Shown here: in pieces, positions 18,163 to 26,967 of the stretch
Layout of the letters: each line of letters opens with the position of its first letter
Numbering within the stretch: position 1 is the stretch's first letter
NCBI GenBank assembly: GCA_022828125.1
Contig: JAJEJD010000015.1
Location: 83,424-147,423 of the forward strand
DNA length: 64,000 nucleotides
From: a bacterium
GTDB lineage: Bacteria > UBA8248
Reading direction: 5' to 3'
The notes under the pieces: generated by a model
Told to the model about the DNA's origin: nothing
Databases searched by the model: none
What the model saw: the letters and a program-made list of their open reading frames with translations, nothing else
Made by a program: the position numbers and the translations under genes

Positions 18163-18432
18163 CTACGCCGATCTTTTGAGCAGGACCGCCAGGGCTTCGG
18201 TTGATTTCTCCAAAGATCCGTTAGATTTTTCTAATGATTCGAGCGTTTTCTGCAACGCTTCCCTGCCCTCCCGGCCCTGGACGATGATTGCATCGAGCGC
18301 CTTCTCCCTTTGTCTCGTTGCTTCCCGCATGGTGTAAAGGCCGTACCAGATCAAGGCGCTTTGCGTAACGCCCACGACGAATTGCGCGATAGCTATGAGG
18401 TCTCCCGTGTTGATCGGCTGCAAATCGATCAT
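18163..18432 (-). CDS. short membrane-anchored coiled-coil protein (family member C)
   Basis: An 89-residue protein with one transmembrane helix (residues ~12-34, IAIAQFVVGVTQSALIWYGLY) followed by a charged coiled-coil tail (QREKALDAIIVQGREGREAL, SLEKSNGSLEKSTEAL). The membrane segment and juxtamembrane part match two other proteins in this window (20571-21035 and 60547-61143) in the pattern VG-x2-Q-x2-LI-x2-GL-x2-MR-x-A. It lacks their N-terminal heptad array. No known function. Confidence 0.68.
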   Translation of the reverse strand: MIDLQPINTGDLIAIAQFVVGVTQSALIWYGLYTMREATRQREKALDAIIVQGREGREALQKTLESLEKSNGSLEKSTEALAVLLKRSA

Positions 18433-18534
18433 CTTTCCGCATCCTCTCTTTCCGGGTCCTCATTCAGGTTATCGGAGTTATCTCGTGAACATTATAGAAC
18501 CAAAACGCGGGATGAGCGCAAATGCGCTCGCCGC

Positions 18535-19077
18535 TCATCGGGAGGAAGTACGGGCTGGATTCCCCATGTGTTGTGCGGCTTCCGTGTGGTTTCGGCGGTT
18601 CCGCTGTCCGAAACTCTCTATCGACTTGGCGATGCCAGCAAGGGACTTTGGAGGACCATATAATCCTCTGGTATCCAGTTCTCGCAATCTCGATGTTTCC
18701 CAATCCGCCAGACACTTGAATACGGTGGATACGACTTGCCCTCTGGACTTGATGCGGGAAACGTCTTTCCCCTCCTGCTCCAGGAAGGCGCGGACGTGGT
18801 TGACGTTCGGCATGAAGGCCTTGTCCTCATATTTCTTCGCAAGCGTCATCAGGACGCTCTTTTTCCTTTCATCCGACAACGCCAAAGAACCTACGATAGA
18901 AACTGCGTTTGGTTTAGGCCTTGGTTTTTTAACTCGTTTGACTGAGGAGCTTTTTGAAGCAGGAGCGCGTTTGAGCTTAGGGTCGAAATCCTCAAGCGCT
19001 TCACGAACTATCTCATACCCGCAATCATCAACAAGGGTCGACAACAAGTTTCGCAATTCGTTCTTTTGCACGCTCAA
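18535..19077 (-). CDS. unknown protein paired with a ParA-type ATPase
   Basis: A 180-residue basic protein. Residues ~33-55 form a Lys/Pro/Arg-rich linker (KRVKKPRPKPNAV). The segment SDERKKSVLMTLAKKYEDKA through SRGQVVSTVFKCLADW looks like a compact helical domain. Its start overlaps the end of the ParA gene by four bases (ATGA), so the two are translationally coupled. By analogy with ParA-based systems it may be the DNA- or cargo-binding partner, but there is no recognisable ParB motif. This stretch is AT-richer than its surroundings. Confidence 0.65.
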   Translation of the reverse strand: MSVQKNELRNLLSTLVDDCGYEIVREALEDFDPKLKRAPASKSSSVKRVKKPRPKPNAVSIVGSLALSDERKKSVLMTLAKKYEDKAFMPNVNHVRAFLEQEGKDVSRIKSRGQVVSTVFKCLADWETSRLRELDTRGLYGPPKSLAGIAKSIESFGQRNRRNHTEAAQHMGNPARTSSR

Positions 19078-19946
19078 CCCTCCCTGGGCGATAATCCTAT
19101 CATCTCCAGAAACTCATTCGCGATTTTTTGAGATTCTCCCCAAGCATTTCCTGTATGTGATGCGTACTCTTCTTTAGCCATTTTAGGGTATCCACGCGAG
19201 TGAGTCATCTCATTGCTCATAACAGGCCATCCGTACTCTCCCGCTTTTTCGCGAATTTCTTCCCTAGAATCCCTGTGGTGTGGTCCTCGCGGAGACCACT
19301 GTGTCTCGCTGTTGTTAATCAACACGCCGCACACATCAATGGCATGAGTGGGATTTTCCGATCTGAAATCCTCCAGAGATTCTTGCAATAGAGGGAAACC
19401 AATTGTGGAGAAAAATTCCGTCCGCACCGGAACGAGAACATAGCGCGACGCATGATACGCCGTCCTGGTAAGCACTGATTCGGTCGGAGCGCAATCAATC
19501 AGAATCAGATCTTTATTTTTCATTTCATGAGCGATATATCTCGCCAGCACTGGCTCATCGACACGAACAGATTCAATCAGGTTGTTCGCGAAATCGAATC
19601 TCGACGGAATGAGATGGAAATTCTCTTTCTGCTCCCACCGAGAGCCCACCCTTTTGAGAACATTCTCCAAAGGCGCAGGAGCCGACCGCTCAGAAGATGG
19701 GGGCAAGTAGCCGTTGAAAAGTTCCACAACAGAAGGTTCTCTATTCTCCATGAACTGCTTATAATCGTTTTCCGTCATGAGCGCCTGGCTCAGATTCGCT
19801 TGTGGATCCAAATCAACAGCCAGCACGTTCAAATTCTTGCGTACGGCGTATCTTGCCAGCAATGCCGCGACCGTCGTTTTCCCAACGCCGCCTTTCAAGT
19901 TGATTACTGATACAACGACAGGGTTCCTCCTGGTTTCTTCCAACAC
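19074..19946 (-). CDS. ParA/Soj-family ATPase
   Basis: The 290-residue protein has the deviant Walker A box KGGVGKTT (18-25), Walker A' region VDLDPQANLSQ (45-55) and LILIDCAPTESVLTR, diagnostic of ParA/MinD ATPases. These dimerise with ATP, bind DNA and move or position cargo such as plasmids, chromosomes or protein complexes. It is not beside a canonical parB, dnaA or gidB, so it is not the housekeeping chromosome-partition ParA; with its coupled partner it is more likely an accessory or mobile-element module. Base composition is lower in GC than the flanking genes. Confidence 0.88.
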   Translation of the reverse strand: MLEETRRNPVVVSVINLKGGVGKTTVAALLARYAVRKNLNVLAVDLDPQANLSQALMTENDYKQFMENREPSVVELFNGYLPPSSERSAPAPLENVLKRVGSRWEQKENFHLIPSRFDFANNLIESVRVDEPVLARYIAHEMKNKDLILIDCAPTESVLTRTAYHASRYVLVPVRTEFFSTIGFPLLQESLEDFRSENPTHAIDVCGVLINNSETQWSPRGPHHRDSREEIREKAGEYGWPVMSNEMTHSRGYPKMAKEEYASHTGNAWGESQKIANEFLEMIGLSPREG

Positions 19947-20104
19947 TCCATCCTCCGCTGCTGTTCACATGAAGGCGGCATTACAACCCATCGGCAAGAG
20001 TTTTAAGAGGACTGTGCGTAAGTGTGGCGTACCCGCAGACTATTTTCGGGCTCCCTGCGACCATTTCCGCGATACGGGTGAGAACGGTGCTCCCGAAGGT
20101 CCGA

Positions 20105-20419
20105 TCAGCCGAAGATCTGTGTCGGCACGCGGCCCCATTCGGCGGGGTCGGTGAGGATGTCGCCGCCCTCGCCCTCGTAGGAGAAGAAAAGGAGTTCGGT
20201 TTCCGTTTTCTTGCCCTTCTTTTCCAGACGCCGCACGGTGATGGTCGGCACGTGGACGCCGAGTTCGAAGTTTTTGGCGTGGCTCACCGAGACGCTCGCG
20301 CCGAACTTGGCGGCGCAGCTTTCGAGTTGTTCCCTCGTCGTCTTCACCCGACCGTCCGCGAGGATCTCCCCGCCGAAATTCTCCGTGAGGTCGACCACAA
20401 AAATTTCTGGCTCCAGCAT
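20105..20419 (-). CDS. small protein of unknown function
   Basis: A 104-residue protein (MLEPEIFVVDLTENFGGEIL...). ATG 20419 is favoured: GGAG lies 11 bases upstream and the longer form only adds a basic stretch. It contains alternating strands and a KKGKKTETELLFFSYEGEGG segment near residue 72. No membrane segment. Family not recognised. Confidence 0.6.
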   Translation of the reverse strand: MLEPEIFVVDLTENFGGEILADGRVKTTREQLESCAAKFGASVSVSHAKNFELGVHVPTITVRRLEKKGKKTETELLFFSYEGEGGDILTDPAEWGRVPTQIFG

Positions 20420-20570
20420 GATGGCGCATTCTCCCTTGAAACGTGATGAACGAAACACCCCTTTCGGGGCCTGCGAAAGCGCGGAGTCTAGCAGAAAGGG
20501 GACGGGGTGAGAAAGGGGGCGGGGGCGAAACGGAACGCAGCGGATTCAACAGATTATATAAAGACGCCTT

Positions 20571-21035
20571 TCAATCGGCGGACGTACGCTCGATGAGCGC
20601 GTTCAAGGCCCGCATGTTTTCCTCGTGATTGGCTTTGTTCACTTCGATGAGCGCGCGAAGCGCCGTCATGTTTTCTTCGTGACTCGTTCTGTTTCGTTCG
20701 ATGAGTTCGCGCAACGCCACCATGTTTTCAGCGTGGTTGGCCATGCTTTCTTCGTGGTTGGACCGGGTGCGTTCGATAAGTTCGTCGAGCGCCTTGTCCC
20801 GCGTAATCGCCGCGCGGCGCATGTATAAAAGACCCACCCCGATCATGAGGCACTGCGCGAATCCCACCGCGCCGGCGACCCATACGCCCGCGTATTGCGC
20901 CGCAATAGCCGCTTCCTGCAATTTGAGGCTTGCGTTTTGAAAGTCTATGGTCGCCTTCTGAAAGACCGTGGTCGCGTTCTGAAAGGCGATGGTTGATTTC
21001 TGAAAAGCGATAGTGGCGATCTCGAATTCCGTCAT
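20571..21035 (-). CDS. membrane coiled-coil repeat protein (family member B)
   Basis: The 154-residue protein has three parts. Residues 8-49 are tandem heptads (IAFQKST, IAFQNAT, TVFQKAT, IDFQNAS, LKLQEAA). Residues 50-72 form one membrane helix (VWVAGAVGFAQCLMIGVGLL). The tail is a heptad HEESMAN and three 18-residue repeats beginning HAENMVALRELIE, HEENMTALRALIE and HEENMRALNALIE. The same design appears at 60547-61143. It is predicted to be a membrane-anchored rod, probably oligomeric; the side of the membrane is not known. Confidence 0.75.
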   Translation of the reverse strand: MTEFEIATIAFQKSTIAFQNATTVFQKATIDFQNASLKLQEAAIAAQYAGVWVAGAVGFAQCLMIGVGLLYMRRAAITRDKALDELIERTRSNHEESMANHAENMVALRELIERNRTSHEENMTALRALIEVNKANHEENMRALNALIERTSAD

Positions 21036-21255
21036 TCCCGTTCCCTTTTAGGTTGTCCCGAGAGTCGCAAGATCATATTACCAAATCACGATACGTCAGA
21101 CAAATTCGCCCATACGTCGTTTCGGGATCAAGCAGGGGAACTATCAAAGGTTCATGGGAAATTTTCCCTTGGGGTAAAATTCAGCAATCCGGGTGCACAA
21201 GTGAGGACTTCCGAGCCTTCCCCTGAAAACAGCGTCGAGACCCCTCCCCAAATCC

Positions 21256-22026
21256 CTACCAATCCCAGAACAGCGTATACGCCCTTCCGGTGACGGGGCC
21301 GGTTTCGCGCCACTCCAGGCGGGTCTGGCCGGTTTCGTTCAAATGGCGGGGATAGACGCGGCGCTTGTTGAAGCTGTTCGACGCCCCCTGGGACTCCTCG
21401 CGCCGCGCGCCCACGAGCTTGCGGCCGGGGGGGATGAGCACCTCCAGGTGAAATTCGTCGGTGGGGTATTCCACCACGAGAGTGACCCACTCGTTTCGCG
21501 TCGTGAACGAATCGTGAAGAACGATCTCGTGGCGGAGTTCGAAGCGCGCGCCCGCGCGAATCGGCCCGGGCAGGGGCAAATGCGCGGAATAATCCGCCCC
21601 CGCACCCTTTTCTATCCGGTATTCCAGGGGCGTCCAGGGGGCTTCGGCGGCGCCGTCTCCGGCAAGACGGTAGGAGTAGGCCACCTCCCTGTCGCCGCTG
21701 CCGGTATGATAGCGCGTCCTCACCCGGGGCAGCTCCCGCCGGGCCACGCAGCGCCGCACGCTCTCCATGCGCGCGGTGCGGCCGTCGACGTCTCCTATCG
21801 TATACAAGCGGGAGTGGAGGAGGACATGGTAGTCGTACTCGTCCTCCTCGCCGCCACCCGCCGCGGGGACGGATTCTGCGGAGCGGGTTCGTTCTTCCAG
21901 GCGCAGGACGCGCGCTTCGAGCGCATCGAGCTTATCCGAGAGTTCTTCCTGGCTCTTGAGAATCGAAGAGATGCCGCTGGAGAGCTCTTTGAGGAGGTCT
22001 GCTGTTTCCGGACTTTCATCCGCCAT
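21256..22026 (-). CDS. coiled-coil plus beta-domain protein of unknown function
   Basis: Start at ATG 22026 (MADESPETADLLKELSSGIS); the longer frame upstream runs through the AT-rich regulatory-looking region and is unlikely. The 256-residue protein has an N-terminal coiled coil (LSDKLDALEARVLRLEERTR, ~residues 28-47), an acidic linker (GGGEEDEYDYHV) and a beta-rich C-terminal domain with two halves rich in Arg/Tyr. The end pattern RLEWRETGPVTGRAYTLFWDW resembles C-terminal beta-sandwich modules seen in multi-domain bacterial signalling or conflict proteins, but I cannot name the family. Confidence 0.6.
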   Translation of the reverse strand: MADESPETADLLKELSSGISSILKSQEELSDKLDALEARVLRLEERTRSAESVPAAGGGEEDEYDYHVLLHSRLYTIGDVDGRTARMESVRRCVARRELPRVRTRYHTGSGDREVAYSYRLAGDGAAEAPWTPLEYRIEKGAGADYSAHLPLPGPIRAGARFELRHEIVLHDSFTTRNEWVTLVVEYPTDEFHLEVLIPPGRKLVGARREESQGASNSFNKRRVYPRHLNETGQTRLEWRETGPVTGRAYTLFWDW

Positions 22027-22170
22027 GTCGGTGCATCCATCGCGCTGCATTGTGTCGCGCATTAACCCGCATTTGCCGTGTATGTGTCTCCCTGGGGGAG
22101 AGGTATACCAACATACCGGGCGCGCGGGCAAGGAGCGTCTCCCGCACCTCGCTCTCCCGGAAATCAATTC

Positions 22171-22218
22171 CGAAAAATACGATAAATATCGATAAATTCA
22201 CGGGGTTTTTCGATAAAT
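22171..22218 (-). promoter_or_regulatory. AT-rich cluster of CGATAAAT direct repeats
   Basis: CGATAAAT occurs at 22180, 22190 and 22211, with CGAAAAAT at 22171: spacings of 9, 10 and 21 bases keep the sites nearly on one face of the helix. It lies upstream of the gene ending at 21256 and just past the rlmN stop. This is a plausible protein-binding array (operator or iteron-like). The rest of 22027-22241 holds no gene. Confidence 0.5.
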
Positions 22219-22241
22219 TTCATAATAATTAACTAATTGAT

Positions 22242-23396
22242 CTATAGTGGGTTAAGCTGTTTCAGGGCGTTTCGGCCGGACAAGCGGCCGGCGTCGGCCA
22301 ACTGTCCGCACGCCGCGAGAATGTCGCTCCCCTTGGGGGTGCGCGTGGTGGCCACCACCCCCGCCGCCAGGAGGATGCGGCGGAATTCCTCGACGCGCCC
22401 GTCGTCGGGCCGCTCGAAGGGAGTTCCCGGAAACGGATTCCAGGGTATGAGATTCACCTTGCATTTCAGCCCCTCCAGGAGCCTCGAGAGCTTCTTCGCG
22501 TCTGTTTTCGTGTCATTTACCCCCCGGAGCATGACGTATTCAAAGGTGATGCGGCGGCGCTCACCCATCGGCAACTCCCGGCATTCATCGAGCAGCGCCC
22601 TCAGATTCCACTTGCGGTTCACCGGAACGAGTTTTCCTCTGGTTTCATCATCCGCCGCATGCAGCGATACGGCCAGACCCACGCCCGGAACGGCGGAGAC
22701 GAAACGTTTCAGCCTCGAGGCGACCCCCACCGTCGACACGGTCAGCCTCCGGGGGCTGACGCCGTTCGCCTGCGGGTGCGTGAGAATCTTCACGGCCTTT
22801 ACGGTGGCGTCGAAATTATCGAGCGGCTCCCCCATTCCCATGAACACGACGTTGTGCAAGCGCTCCCCCGGGGCAAGGAGGTCTCTTGCAGCCAGGAACT
22901 GACCGACGATCTCACCGGCCGTCAACTGCCGGACGAAACCCATCTTCGCCGTCAGACAAAATGCGCACCCCATCGCACATCCGACCTGTGTGGAGACGCA
23001 AAGAGACCACCGCATGACGCCGCTTACGTTTCTCATAGGTATCCGGACGCTCTCGACCCGCGCGCCGTCACGCAGACGCCACAAATATTTCTCCGTGCCG
23101 TCCGTGCTTTTGCTCTCCCGGTCGAGTTCGAGAGCCTCCAGACGAGCCGCTTCCCCGAGCTTTGCCCGAAAACCCTTGGGGATATTGGTCATTTGGGAGA
23201 ACTTGCTCACACCATGGGCATACAGCCATGAGAATATCTGCCGGCCTCTGTAGGGGGGTTCCCCCATCTCCCCGCACAGCGAGACGAGCTCCTCCTCATC
23301 CATGCCGAGGAGCCCGACAGGCCGAGCGGACATCGATCGCTCCACCCGGACAGTTGCGATTTTCGATAGCGAGTCATTTTTCATGGACAGGCTCAT
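22242..23396 (-). CDS. rlmN: 23S rRNA A2503 / tRNA A37 C2-methyltransferase (radical SAM)
   Basis: The 384-residue protein carries the radical-SAM cluster motif with CxxxCxxC at Cys140, Cys144 and Cys147 (GCAMGCAFC) and the partner cysteine Cys363 (DILAACGQL) that forms the methyl-transfer intermediate. Also typical are NVVFMGMGEPLDN and RLTVSTVG. RlmN methylates C2 of A2503 in the peptidyl-transferase centre. It diverges from the HAD phosphatase gene; the start at 23396 or Met5 is uncertain. Confidence 0.95.
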   Translation of the reverse strand: MSLSMKNDSLSKIATVRVERSMSARPVGLLGMDEEELVSLCGEMGEPPYRGRQIFSWLYAHGVSKFSQMTNIPKGFRAKLGEAARLEALELDRESKSTDGTEKYLWRLRDGARVESVRIPMRNVSGVMRWSLCVSTQVGCAMGCAFCLTAKMGFVRQLTAGEIVGQFLAARDLLAPGERLHNVVFMGMGEPLDNFDATVKAVKILTHPQANGVSPRRLTVSTVGVASRLKRFVSAVPGVGLAVSLHAADDETRGKLVPVNRKWNLRALLDECRELPMGERRRITFEYVMLRGVNDTKTDAKKLSRLLEGLKCKVNLIPWNPFPGTPFERPDDGRVEEFRRILLAAGVVATTRTPKGSDILAACGQLADAGRLSGRNALKQLNPL

Positions 23397-23472
23397 GATG
23401 TTATGGTTTGCCCGTTTCGTTTCCGGCTCGAATCATAACATGGTTGTCCATAACCGGATGGAAAGCACTCAT

Positions 23473-24108
23473 ATGAGCATACGCGCGCTTCTTTTAGACC
23501 ACGACGGCACGCTTGTCGACAGCTACGACGGCATCGCCAAGTGCATGCGCCTCATGTGCCGTGATCTGGGCGTGCCCGAAATGAGCGATGCGGACATTCT
23601 CGCATCCATCGGCCCTACGCTCGAGGATAGATTCACCCAACTATGGGGCGAAGACATGGCCGAAGAGGCGGTACGCATCTACCGCTCCCATTACAAGATC
23701 CATAATGCCGCAGGCACCCATATCATTCCCGGCGTGAAAAAAACACTCGAAACCCTCTCCCAACGAGGTATTCAGATGGCCTGCGTTTCGAACAAGGCCT
23801 GGTTCTTCTGCAAGGAGCAATTAGCCCACGTCGGGCTCTTGCCCTACATGCACGCGGTATTCGGTCACCGTCAGGGATATGCGCCGAAACCGGCCCCGGA
23901 AATGCTGTTCGCCGCCATCGAATCGCTTAACGCGAAACCGGAGGAAGTCGTCATGGTCGGGGATACGACGACGGACTTACAAGCCGCTAGAAACGCATCC
24001 ATCCCAGCATGGATCATCAAGGGGAAATACTCCCGGCATGACGAGATAATGAAATCAAACCCGGACAGGTATCTGGAAAAATTAGAGGACATTCTCGACC
24101 TGATATAA
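23473..24108 (+). CDS. HAD-superfamily phosphatase, phosphoglycolate phosphatase-like
   Basis: Start set at ATG 23473 (MSIRALLLDHDGTLVDS), seven bases after GGAAAG; longer in-frame starts run into the rlmN promoter side. The 211-residue protein has HAD motif I DHDGTLVDS, motif II (VSNKAW), and motif III/IV (APKPAPEM, MVGDTTTDLQAA). Its four-helix cap matches the Gph/PGP subfamily, which removes phosphate from 2-phosphoglycolate or similar small metabolites. The substrate is not certain. Confidence 0.88.
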   Translation: MSIRALLLDHDGTLVDSYDGIAKCMRLMCRDLGVPEMSDADILASIGPTLEDRFTQLWGEDMAEEAVRIYRSHYKIHNAAGTHIIPGVKKTLETLSQRGIQMACVSNKAWFFCKEQLAHVGLLPYMHAVFGHRQGYAPKPAPEMLFAAIESLNAKPEEVVMVGDTTTDLQAARNASIPAWIIKGKYSRHDEIMKSNPDRYLEKLEDILDLI

Positions 24109-24310
24109 TTCGCCACCTGCCGCTTGCGCGCTCGACGATGGTTTTCTATCTTTTATTCAGGGAATAGCGGCGTACGATGGCGCCGCCCTAAGTCCGCCGA
24201 ATCATCTCGATTTTGCGCAAGAGTCCGTTCTTGCTCTTTCATCTCGCGGTTTTGTTTGAACCTGAATGGAAAGACGCGCCGCCCGAACCAATTCCAATGC
24301 TTTCCCCGGG

Positions 24311-25084
24311 ATGAATCTCATGAACCTCGTCATCAGCGCCCTGATCGCCATTTACATTTTATTCCTGATACTCGAACTCAAAAATTTGCGCCTCGGGCAA
24401 AGTAAATACATATGGGCTGTTTCGAGACTCCCGCTGGCCGGAATCGCTCTTGCCGCCGTATGGATGCTCCATGCGCAGCCGCTACCCTCCATAACAAAAC
24501 TGATGCAGTTAAAAATTGCATTCCTCACTCCGAAAATTCATCTCGATGAACAAATGAAGACGACGACAAGTGGAAATTTCACGGCAGGAAAACCCGGGAT
24601 TTTTTGGCACATTCATCATTACGCCAGACTCTATGAGGTCGACCCCCTGTTGGTGCGAGCCGTCATCGAGGTGGAAAGCAACTTCGATCCAAAGGCCGTT
24701 TCCCGGGATGGGGCTAAAGGACTGATGCAAATCAACCCGATTACCGCCGAACATTTGGGTCTCAACGATGCTTTCGACATCCGGGAAAACATCGAGGGCG
24801 GCGTACGTTATCTACGATATTTACTTGAGCTATACGGTTGGAACTTGCATAAAACGCTGGCCTCATACAATGCGGGGCCCGCCAACATAAAACGCTATAA
24901 CGGGATTCCTCCCTTCCGGGAGACACGCCAGTATATCTCAAGGGTCATCAAAGTATATGAACGCCTCAAGAGAACGGATGAAGTCTTCAACGACGCCTCC
25001 CGGCTTTCAGCTTTGCGCCGTCCGTCGCCCGACACCGAAGTAAAAATGGATAGCTCCGCTCAGCGGCAAATCACGCAACAGTGA
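24311..25084 (+). CDS. membrane-anchored lytic murein transglycosylase (SLT family)
   Basis: A 257-residue protein with two N-terminal hydrophobic helices (residues ~5-22 and ~41-54) and a Slt70-type catalytic domain: VIEVESNFDPKAVSRDGAKG with catalytic Glu122, GLMQINP, and LASYNAGPANIKRYNG. It cleaves the MurNAc-GlcNAc bond to form 1,6-anhydro ends in the periplasm. ATG 24311 or 24320 are both possible. The gaps before (24109-24310) and after (25085-25261) show no gene. Confidence 0.9.
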   Translation: MNLMNLVISALIAIYILFLILELKNLRLGQSKYIWAVSRLPLAGIALAAVWMLHAQPLPSITKLMQLKIAFLTPKIHLDEQMKTTTSGNFTAGKPGIFWHIHHYARLYEVDPLLVRAVIEVESNFDPKAVSRDGAKGLMQINPITAEHLGLNDAFDIRENIEGGVRYLRYLLELYGWNLHKTLASYNAGPANIKRYNGIPPFRETRQYISRVIKVYERLKRTDEVFNDASRLSALRRPSPDTEVKMDSSAQRQITQQ

Positions 25085-25261
25085 ACTTGAACACGAAAGG
25101 ACTTGTTTCCATTCAGGAAAGCGCACCGTTTTTCTCAGCTTATGGCAATGATGCGTCGTTCTGGAATCACATTGCCAAACCATACGTGGGTTCTATATTT
25201 TACCATTCAAAGAAACCACCCGGCCCCGATATATCAATAGCGCAACGCACCAGGACATAGA

Positions 25262-26002
25262 ATGCCGATTAGAGCCGCCTCATCAACCACCCGAAAACGA
25301 AAAATCCTGAAACTCACGGATAGGCTATTGGTGCGCTTCGGGAAGCCAAAGCGTACAAAGCGAAGCAACCTCCTCGATTCCCTGGTCGAAACCCTGCTCT
25401 CACAAAGCACGACCGATCATAACCGCGACATGGCGTTCGATTCTTTGAAAAAAACTTTTGCGAGTTGGGATGAAATCGCCGACGCCCCCCAAAAGTCTCT
25501 TGCCCAGGCAATCCGCTCGGCCGGATTGGGGAATCAGAAAGCGGGGAGAATACGGGATTTTCTGAGATGGCTTCGTGAGGACCGAGAGCAACTCTGCCTG
25601 GAATTCTTGCACCATGAACCAGATGATTTCGCCGTGCAGTATCTTACCCAGCACAAAGGCATCGGCGTCAAAACCGCTTATGTCACCCTGATGCTGGCTT
25701 CCAACCGCGATTTGTTCCCCATCGATGTTCACATTCACCGGATCATGATTCGTCTGGGCATCATTCCCGAGAAAACGACGCCTGAAAAATCCCATGCGGT
25801 CCTGGCACCACTCATTCCAAAAGGCCGCGCTCATGAATTGCACATGAACATGCTGCGTTTCGGTCGAACCATTTGCACCGCCCGCAATCCCAAGTGCACC
25901 GACTGCGACATGAGACGAATGTGCCCCTACTATAAAGACAATATCTCGGGAAAATCCAAAAGCGGAGATGTTCATCTTTCGCAAAAGCAAATCAGCCCAT
26001 GA
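25262..26002 (+). CDS. nth: endonuclease III-like HhH-GPD base-excision glycosylase
   Basis: The 246-residue protein has the helix-hairpin-helix QHKGIGVKTAYV with the catalytic Lys137, the GPD Asp155 in FPIDVHIHRI, and a C-terminal [4Fe-4S] loop Cys205-x6-Cys212-x2-Cys215-x5-Cys221. This predicts a bifunctional glycosylase/AP-lyase for oxidised pyrimidines. The 4-base overlap with the next gene indicates co-transcription. It could be an Nth paralogue rather than the canonical copy; the HIHRI context is slightly unusual (HVxRV is common). Confidence 0.9.
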   Translation: MPIRAASSTTRKRKILKLTDRLLVRFGKPKRTKRSNLLDSLVETLLSQSTTDHNRDMAFDSLKKTFASWDEIADAPQKSLAQAIRSAGLGNQKAGRIRDFLRWLREDREQLCLEFLHHEPDDFAVQYLTQHKGIGVKTAYVTLMLASNRDLFPIDVHIHRIMIRLGIIPEKTTPEKSHAVLAPLIPKGRAHELHMNMLRFGRTICTARNPKCTDCDMRRMCPYYKDNISGKSKSGDVHLSQKQISP

Positions 26003-26895
26003 ACTGGATCCAGCTGATCGGCCCGGGCGAGCTGCTGGCCATCGCATCTTCCATCACATTCTCGGTAGCGCAAACTTTTCTCAGACAGGGAATGAGGAGC
26101 GTATCGCCACTGGCCGCCGCCTTGATAGTCAATGGAATCGTAAGCCTGGGCGGATTCATCATATCTCTCTTGAATGGCACGCTAGTCACCTCCAAAGCAG
26201 AAACCATTTTTTGGTACGCCGCCGTGGGCGCCGCGGGTCCCACCATTGGAAGATATTGCTACCTGGTGGGCGTCTCCCGTATCGGGCTCAGCCGCACCGT
26301 ACCCATATCCTCGGCGGCCCCGATTTGGGGAACCCTTTTCGCGATCCTGATTTTGGGAGAAACGCCGACAACCATGGTCGTACTCGGCACCCTGGGCATC
26401 GTCATCGGGGTATCCATTCTCGGGATACAAGACGACAAATCGCAATCTTTCAAAAGCTGGTTTCGGGGAGCGCTCATATTTCCGCTCGTGTCATCCCTGG
26501 CATATGCGGTGGCGCCCATCTTCGCCAAACTCGCTTATACACATCAGATGACGCCCAGCGTCGGCATGGCCGTCTCCTTCGCCACGGCCAACTGCTTACT
26601 TCTGCTCACGAAACCGATCCTGCCCGGCCAAAATGATATTCGCGGCAAGAAAATAGGCCTTCTATGGGTGGGAGGCGCAGGCGCAATCGGGATTTGCAGT
26701 TCGTTTATGCTCTGGACAGCCTTTACGATGGCGAGCGTGTCCACTGCGCTGCCCTTGAGCCGAATCGCACCGATCTGGGTACTGATCCTGAGCTATTTTT
26801 TCCTGGGGAAGCTTGAAACAATCAACCGCAAAACGGTTTTGGCCACGATTTGCATTGTCGCGGGAGGAGTTCTGATCACCGCTTTCCGGAACTAA
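25999..26895 (+). CDS. EamA/DMT-family transporter
   Basis: A 298-residue integral membrane protein with about ten hydrophobic helices arranged as two EamA repeats; the first ends with SRIGLSRTVPISSAAPIWGT and ILGETPTTMVVLG, the second with ALPLSRIAPIWVLILSYFFL and ETINRKTVLATI, the duplicated motif of drug/metabolite exporters. It overlaps nth by four bases. The substrate is unknown. Confidence 0.88.
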   Translation: MNWIQLIGPGELLAIASSITFSVAQTFLRQGMRSVSPLAAALIVNGIVSLGGFIISLLNGTLVTSKAETIFWYAAVGAAGPTIGRYCYLVGVSRIGLSRTVPISSAAPIWGTLFAILILGETPTTMVVLGTLGIVIGVSILGIQDDKSQSFKSWFRGALIFPLVSSLAYAVAPIFAKLAYTHQMTPSVGMAVSFATANCLLLLTKPILPGQNDIRGKKIGLLWVGGAGAIGICSSFMLWTAFTMASVSTALPLSRIAPIWVLILSYFFLGKLETINRKTVLATICIVAGGVLITAFRN

Positions 26896-26967
26896 TTCTA
26901 AAGAAAAAAGAGAAGCAACACGACAAATTCCCCCATCGACATCGAATCTCCAGCATATAGAGAATCC

